A stretch of DNA of 64,000 nt, taken from positions 10,292,001 to 10,356,000 of the forward strand of contig OU612065.1 of assembly GCA_914767715.1 (NCBI GenBank), given 5' to 3'. The notes beneath the pieces were generated by a model, which was given only the letters and a program-made list of their open reading frames with translations, was not told the DNA's origin and searched no databases. Every line of letters begins with the position of its first letter. Position 1 is the stretch's first letter. This DNA comes from Membranipora membranacea. Lineage: Eukaryota; Bryozoa; Gymnolaemata; Cheilostomatida; Membraniporidae. A program made the position numbers and the translations under genes. Positions 57,709-64,000 of the stretch are shown here, piece by piece.

Positions 57709-59460
57709 TAGCCAACCATAGACTTAATAATAAACCTAGACAGGACACTGTATATAGCTGAAGTGAGGCACTTAATTATGGTGAGGCGACGTCACTGGAG
57801 GGTGTAGAAACAGTGATTTTTACTCATAGCTATGATTGATTTACCTGTCCCAGCTCTGGTTAAATGTTGATAACTCAATTGGCTTCAATCGGATTTCAAG
57901 TTTGAAAATTGCAATAGACTCAGCAGCTTTTGGTGATCATTTTAATAGTCTGTTTAGGTTTGTAGTTCAAATATTATCAAAAAAGCAAGCTATTGAAAAC
58001 GATGCTTAGACTCGAAGCTATAATTTTTTTTGCAGTTTCAGCCCTGTTTTAAAGTTTATTATCTTATTAATTTCGATGGAATTTTTAGTTTAAAAATTGC
58101 AATAGATTCAGTAGCTGGTGGAGATCATTTTGATGGTCTGTTCTGCCTTGTAGCTCAAGTATAACCAAGAAGTTCAGGACTTTCTTCCTTGGAATAACTG
58201 AGGAAGCAAGCAATTGAATTTACTTGGTGAATACACTATTACCAAAGAAATGACTAATTTCATCTTCGCTTTTTTTTAATGCTTTTTTGCTCGTTTTGAG
58301 CCAGGCATACACAATAAGAAATGTCATGACCTTAGACAAAATATCCGCCAACATTATTGAAATGTGACCAATAGTTGGAAGTAAACAAGTCAAGGCCGAA
58401 CCTCACAAAGCTTCAAATAAAATTGAAGTTTATGGTAGACGATATTCTGTGTAGCTTATATAATGGTCACTTCGGTGGTCAAAAGTAAAGGGAGACCTCC
58501 TGCCCCGGCAGCATTCTCCTCGTTCTTACCTTATATTAGCAGCCTGATAAAACAAGCAACAGCTAAATCTGGTAATTTAGGAAATCATAATACATCAATT
58601 CTGACCACGAAACACAATCTTATGAACTTTTGAAATACTATTATGTTTATTGTGGTCTGCTGGAGTCAGCAATATAGCAACAGATGTCTAGATTTCTGAG
58701 TACACAGCAGTTGTAACACTCATCAAGCGAAGCACTATTTGTTCACGATCGATCGATAAGCCAGGCCAGAGCGGATCTTCTGAACCACCAGTATGTAACT
58801 GTGATACAATGACTATACTTTCCTTTGCCTGCTAGGTATTGTCCTTGCTTGTTCGGTTATAACAAGGAGGAAAGTCCTAAACTCCCTGGTTATACCTGAG
58901 CTACAACGCTGAAAAGACCCACAAAATGAGCCCCAGAAGCTGCTGAGTCTATCGCAATTTTCAAACTTGAAATCCCATCAAAATTGATTAGGCAATAATC
59001 TTCAAATCAAGGTTGAAACTGCAAAAAAAGATCTAGTTTTGAGTCTATGCAACATTTTCAATAGCTTGCATTTTTGATAATATTTGCGCTGAAAAGCTAA
59101 ACAGACTATCAAAATGATCACCAGAAGCTGCTGAGTCTATTGCAATTTTCAAACTTAAATTCCGATTGAAGCCAATTGAGTTCTCAACATTTAACCAGAG
59201 CTGGGACAGGTAAATCAATGATAGCTATGGGTAAAAATCACTGTTTCTACACCCTCCAATGACGTCGCGTCACCATAAATAAGTGCCTCACTGCCTCAAT
59301 GCTAGTTAAAGAGCTCTAACTCCGGTGGTTCAGTGGCATTACATTAGGAGATGATAATGTAATGCCACTGAACCACTGGAGTTAGAGCTCTTTAACTACC
59401 TCAATGCTAATGCTCCCTACAGTGTCCTGTCTAGGTTTATTATTAAGTCTAGTAGCCAAC
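57709..59460. mobile_element. 1.74-kb long-inverted-repeat DNA transposon, CATAGAC family
   Basis: The element spans 57717-59452 and is flanked by exact octamers TAGCCAAC at 57709-57716 and 59453-59460. Its ends are CATAGACTTAATAATAAACC on the left and the inverse on the right, with one base missing at the right tip. Arms of roughly 440 bases (left 57717 to about 58155, right about 58897-59452) are inverted copies. The right arm also holds a nested 96-bp insertion. The inner 700 bases do not pair and contain no transposase frame. An 8-bp duplication fits the hAT superfamily, but P-type elements share that length, so the class is inferred. It is non-autonomous. Confidence 0.88.
59294..59407. 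mobile_element. 96-bp hairpin MITE nested in the larger transposon, 9-bp TSD
   Basis: Arms 59303-59344 and 59357-59398 are 42-base inverted copies with one mismatch, around a 12-base loop. The arms start TAGTTAAAGAGCTCTAACTC. Direct repeats CCTCAATGC flank the element at 59294-59302 and 59399-59407. The related element at 40543-41015 shows the empty site, with a single GCATTGAGG (the same 9 bases on the other strand) at 40589-40597, which confirms the insertion and the 9-bp duplication. Nine-base duplications are typical of Mutator-like transposons, so that class is a reasonable guess. Confidence 0.85.
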
Positions 59461-59752
59461 AAACTAACAAACTTTAAATATTTAGACCAGTGTAGCAAAA
59501 CATTATTTTGTGAGTTGTCCTCTTAATCTAGCAGAGAAGACAATTTCCACTATCTCATAAATGTATGCTGATCAATCTTCAGTTGTAATCTTTTTATAAT
59601 TGATGATGAAAATAATATCATCAGGTCTATGGTTGAAATGTTTACACAGAGCTTTTATTCAGTGCCGAGTCTCGCTGTAAAAAAATTGTTGACTCACTAA
59701 CCGTACCCTTAACATCATCGATCTGAGAAAAATTATCGGAAATTATACACAA

Positions 59753-59830
59753 GTGGGGTTGGTTAGAGCAGCGGTCCTTCAGCATACAAGTTTTGAAGGT
59801 CGCGGGTTCAAATCCCACTGCAATCCATCG
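59753..59830 (+). repeat. tRNA-like segment, probable SINE head
   Basis: The B-box GTTCAAATC at 59806-59814 fits the RNA polymerase III consensus. An A-box-like TGGTTAGAGCAG begins at about 59760, and a CCTTC/GAAGG stem lies between them like an anticodon arm. The acceptor stem does not close and the anticodon loop is oversized, so it is not a working tRNA gene. The following 120 bases, up to about 59955, could be a SINE body, but no second copy lies in the window to confirm it. Confidence 0.45.
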
Positions 59831-60180
59831 ACTACTGGGGTTTGATTGGCCCCTGGTTGTGCTCGGACCTGCCTGCAAACAGAAAACAACCTGGAGCAGA
59901 ATTTGCGGCAACAAATTTATTTCGCTGCCCATGCTTTTTGTTGTGGCGTGTGATATGACCATCTGATTTTTAATCAAGCCAAATAACTAAAAAAATGCAC
60001 TAGGCACTGCATAAGGACGAAAACACTGTGGGATGTATTTAAATAATGCACAAAAGTAAGAAAGCATAAACACAGGGGTACTCAGGAGCGCGTTTAAGGA
60101 TTGTGCGAAATCATAACTATCAGTGCAGATAAGACAGTAGCTTGGCGTTATGTACCCTCCCCTGTGGGAACTGGTTTATT

Positions 60181-60230
60181 GTCAGCACCATAGACTTAAT
60201 ATACTAGTATATTAAGTCTATGGTCAGCAC
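60181..60230. mobile_element. 34-bp perfectly palindromic mini-element with exact 8-bp TSD
   Basis: Bases 60189-60222 start CATAGACTTAATATACT and continue with the exact reverse complement of that half. The flanking octamers GTCAGCAC (60181-60188 and 60223-60230) are identical. The first 13 bases match the ends of the elements at 40543 and 57717. It therefore looks like a member of the same transposon family reduced to little more than its two terminal repeats. Confidence 0.85.
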
Positions 60231-60890
60231 CTTCAGCATATGAAAAATCTGTTTCTATATTTACCGTATGGCAAGCATTTTCTCTATCATTAATAGAAAG
60301 ACCTGGCTGGTTATGTGTTTTTTTTTCTCTCAAAATGCTTTTGGTCTTATCCCTACTTGTGATGGTATTGGAGTTTTTAATACAGTAAGGGTACATAGGG
60401 GTGGTGATCTCAGGCAAATATGGGAAAATCATGCTTGGTTTTACCTACTGCTGTTGAATATACTGGAATGGCTATGTGATTGTTTATTTTCACAAATGTA
60501 TCAAATTTTGAATAAAAGCAGGACAAACTGAAAGGTACAAACGGCCACAAACGTACAAAGTACGACAAACAACTAGGAATCTTATTATCACATCAATAGT
60601 AACGAGGAGTTTGTACTGTAAAATGATGTTTTTATCATAAAAAATAAAAAAATACACATAGTGCTAGTTTTCCGCTCAATATATATCTGTACAAAATCCA
60701 TTTATTGGTATTTGGTACAAAGGTTTGGGGTGTACACAATAACATGATCAATAACACAATTTCTAAGAAACCCGACTACACAAACGCTCATGAAATCATC
60801 TATGACTTTGGCAATGAATTTATAGCGTTGCCTCTATGACTAATTGATCTTATGGTTTCTAATAAAAAAAGAAGATATGATCGACCACAC

Positions 60891-63800
60891 TCACTGCTGT
60901 TTGAATATATTTCTGAGAGAAAGTTTCTTAGTCAGCGTTGATCTGTACTCTGGAATCTGATCCTCTTCTGTTGTACCTTTCAGCCTGTTGTTCAGTTTTT
61001 CGTGAGTGTTCAGGAATATCTCATATATATCACCATTATTAGTAGAGTCACGTAACTCTTCAGCAAACATGGGTATCATCAGATTTCTGTAGGCTACACT
61101 ACCACTGACTGTAGACATCATTGTTATTACATCTCTACTCTCAATGGTGTACCCACTTCTCTCCACTCTTGCAGTATTAGCTTCTGGTTGTAGTTGTGGT
61201 TCATGGTTTCTAGCTATGGACTGCGAACGTGGAGGCCTGGGATCAGCCCCGGCTAAAAGAAATAATGATTACTTGATATTTAAAGTTTTCGCAGTCAGGT
61301 TAACCCACATATTTATCAGGGAATATTTCCCCAGCATCCGCTGATTATAGTTATATTTTTGAGTAATTGAGGGTTATCTTACCCTGTACCCCTGAGGGCT
61401 GCGTTCTGTCTGGAACTTGACAAGCTTGCACCATCAACACCTGTAGAGAAATGACGGAATAAAAATAGACGGAGTATCAAATATTCAATAGCATAATTTG
61501 GAATAATGATTTGTATTACATATGACTGCACTATTATGTCAATTACAATTTAGACCCAGTGGGATGTCCTGGCTGTAAAACTAACAGAATCTAGACAAAT
61601 GGCGCTTTTATCTCAATGTTTAGACTTGGGTTGAACTCTATTGCTTTGCGTTACTAACCTTAGGTTTACCCTCAAGAAAAGGAACGCACATCTGTCTGAG
61701 GATATCCTGTATTTTCACATCTCCGTCTGATGCGCACACAGCTCCTTGTACTCCATGAGACATAATGATGACTATCAGCGCTGAAATATCATCTTCCATC
61801 TGAGCCATTCTAATCTCGTCTAGCATCTGCTGCTTTCGTGGATCCTTTTTCTCCCTCACCCTCACATTAAACTGGGGGAAGACTTTGCTCAGCTCCAGTC
61901 TCTCTTCCTCCGCTCCTTCTCTATCTGTTGTAGAATACATGATGAGCACAACTGGTTGCTTCGGCAGATAGTAGAAGCCTTCCTGAGCACTTGACCACTC
62001 CAGCAGCTGGCGTACCTCATAGGAACAAGCCACGTCGCGAGGTGTTCTTCCATTGATATCTCTATATGACAATATCTGCTCTCTCTGTGATGGATCGAAT
62101 GCATCCAAAAGTTTGCTCAGTCTCCCGCTATCCCTCCTGTCGCTCAGTAGATGAATTATTGAGCTCCCCTTGTCATATCTCAACGCTGACAGCCTTTGGT
62201 AATCTTTAACAATAAACAGCAGTAATATTAGGCAACATGAGTGCCTAAACCACATACGTTACACACACATCTCCAATCAGTGCTCTGTGATAATAATCGG
62301 TTGTAAAATTTACTTGGACATAATGGATTCATATCTGGCCGCTCTTATGCCAAATCAGCCATTAGGTTATGACATTCATGCTCAGACTTATGCACGGAAC
62401 AGAAAATATTATTAATAAACACTATTGATAAAAATTTTGTACTTTCAAAAGTCTTATGTTTTGTGCATTAACAGTGTCGGCCAGTCTTGTTTCTTACCAA
62501 TTACGTGGTACACACCACATATAAGGAGTTGTCGGATCACTATTTATTGGATTTCAGCACCTAAATTTTGCCTTTATATATTATATGTGTATTATTAAAT
62601 TTATTCACACTAAGCTGATCAGTACCTGAAGGCAAATAAGATCATGTTTTACATCCATGCTATTGTATGGAGTATCAAAGGTTAAAAAGTGCACACACGA
62701 ACCGGTCAGTGATATTGAAACAAAATACATTTACCTTGTTTCAATTGGTGATGATTGGCTTCAGTGATGAAGATTTCCAGCTTTTGTATCTCCCCCTGAT
62801 TTACATCTTCGATTACACTCCTAAGATGGTCCTGATCATCTCCAGCCGAATGAAGCGCTGTCAGAATACTCCTCTCATGATAATTGAGTTGTGAAATCAC
62901 TTGTTTGGTTTCATCAATGTTTCTTCCGTCAATTGCCGCTTTAAGACAGTCCTCGCTCAGATCCCTGAATAATAGCTTTAACATTATTCCATGGTTGGCA
63001 TGGCTGCTCATGCTTTTGACAGCTGAATCATTATCAGCTGTTACGGCAATATCGAGCGCTGTGTAACCTCGCTGGTCTTTCAATGTCAATAATTTGGGAA
63101 TATCCTGGACAGCAAGCTGCTCCATGATGAAAGTCACTGTCAGTGGCATATCTTTCGCTGCTATGTGAAGCACGGTGGATCCTTTGTTATTCCGGCAGGA
63201 TATAACCTGCAGTCTTTGCCCTTTGGAGATCTCTTCCATAACTTTACACAGTGTATGATGGTGGTTCAATCTAACTATGTGATGAATAGGTGTGTCACCA
63301 TTCAGGTCCTGCATCATCAACAGCTTGCTCTTCTCATCTTCTTGGAAGCAAGCTAACAATGTTGAAATTTCATCAGGTAAATTGAAAATAGCGTGATGCA
63401 AGGGTGTATTTCCCTGCTCATCCTTCAGGCTCATCACTTCGTAACGCTTTCCGGGAGCTATACAAGTCAACATCTCAGCTACTGATTCCATTTGGTGCGG
63501 GTTCGAATACTGTTTCACTTTAATCACTTGGTGAAAAACAGTATGTCCTTTTTTGTTCGGAAGTCGCAAAAAAGAATAAGCTGCTGCCTCGAATTCAAAT
63601 CTGCGTGTGACGGCTATCATTGTGTGCAGACTCATCAGATGTAATATAGTGTTTCCTTCAGAGTTCCTGATCATCAGAAGTTCTGTTGCCTGTGAAGTTG
63701 TAAGACACTCGTCCAATAGCTCCTCAATATTATTGAAGTGTTCCCAACAGTGTAGTGCAGTATTCCCAGTAAAGTTTGTGATTAATAACAGTTGGGCTCT

Positions 63801-64000
63801 GTTTTCAACAGGCAGCAGGCGTAAAATACTTTCTAAACCCCAACTGCCAAGGTAATGCATCGGAGTGTTGCCCTCTGAGTCAGGTCTTTTGATCAACTGT
63901 AACCTTTCATCTGGTTCTAGGAAGTGTAGGATTTGTTCTAAGTTTTGTGGCACTGAAGGGCTCCTAATGATTGTTTCTAGGCGTTTGTCAGCTGGTAACG
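60891..64000 (-). CDS. Ankyrin-repeat caspase-like protein, 5' end beyond window
   Basis: Four exons were read: 64000-62735 (open to the window edge), 62203-61659, 61440-61383 and 61252-60891. They join in phase to about 742 residues. The first exon encodes about eight or more ankyrin-type repeats (GNTPMHYL, GNTALHCW, GNTPLHHAI, GDTPIHHI, GSTVLHIAA, GYTALDIAV). The second starts with another such repeat (GRTPRDVA) and then begins a C14 caspase domain. That domain has VVLIMYST, the catalytic His in IMSHGVQG and, across the next junction, the catalytic Cys in GKPKVLMVQACQV. The last exon is the small subunit, with ITMMSTVSGSVAYR and a C-terminal SLRNIF. Usual caspases have QAC[RQG]G; here the fifth residue is Val. 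The small subunit also lacks the usual GSWF after AYR. Caspases cleave after Asp in cell death or inflammation. Activity here is uncertain. Confidence 0.9.

Larger units (their letters stand above)
55783..60890. other. Gene-free, transposon-rich region
   Basis: About 5 kb lie between the 3' ends of the CDP-diacylglycerol synthase gene (plus) and the ankyrin-caspase gene (minus). It contains a diverged tandem duplication (56421-56742), a 1.7-kb palindromic transposon with a nested hairpin element, a tRNA-like segment and a 34-bp palindromic element, all listed separately. AATAAA occurs at 55794-55799 (plus). On the minus strand it occurs at 60706-60701, about 185 bases past the caspase stop. 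No convincing coding exon was found. Confidence 0.6.

Noticed and set aside
59642-59977. 111-codon minus-strand open frame
   Set aside because: It overlaps the tRNA-like/SINE segment and reads its B-box region as protein; not a gene.

Overview
The window is nuclear DNA of an animal. Its genes are cut by GT-AG introns and carry metazoan-specific families: a RET-type receptor tyrosine kinase and a caspase-like protease. Overall base composition is AT-rich, introns run from about 90 bases to about 2.8 kb, and there is no sign of operons. Vertebrate orthologues are easy to recognise, but the intron layout, the single CDP-diacylglycerol synthase gene and the ankyrin-caspase fusion point to an invertebrate. 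An early-branching animal such as a sponge is possible, but the sequence alone does not settle this. All exon models were read by hand from splice signals, protein similarity and phase arithmetic. No transcript data were available.

Layout from left to right. The plus-strand gene for transcription elongation factor SPT5 (3' part, 15 exons, 335-6542) has a decayed copy of one of its KOW exons lying upstream in its own intron. A convergent minus-strand SHOC2 gene follows (3 exons, 8239-11344). About 6 kb with no clear gene then leads to a minus-strand RET-like receptor kinase (about 20 exons, 17327-29917), complete from signal peptide to C-terminal tail. Next, also on the minus strand, is methionine aminopeptidase 1 (METAP1, 12 exons, 32404-41640), whose introns hold two foldback elements. 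Divergently placed on the plus strand is a small unexplained ORF (41936-42142), followed by protein arginine methyltransferase PRMT1 (42747-46849) and CDP-diacylglycerol synthase (49389-55782). A gene-free, repeat-rich stretch (55783-60890) separates these from a minus-strand gene joining ankyrin repeats to a caspase domain, which is cut by the right edge of the window.

The genes are mostly housekeeping or signalling genes and do not form one pathway, although SHOC2 and RET both belong to RAS-MAPK signalling in other animals. The most notable observations are four. (1) PRMT1 has two tandem, phase-matched, apparently mutually exclusive exons over its THW-loop region. (2) A family of palindromic transposons shares CATAGAC termini and 8-bp target duplications and ranges from 1.7 kb down to 34 bp; one copy carries a nested 96-bp hairpin element with a 9-bp duplication. 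(3) The RET-like gene appears able to make two C-terminal tails by splicing or retaining its last intron. (4) The ankyrin-caspase fusion has an altered active-site pentapeptide.
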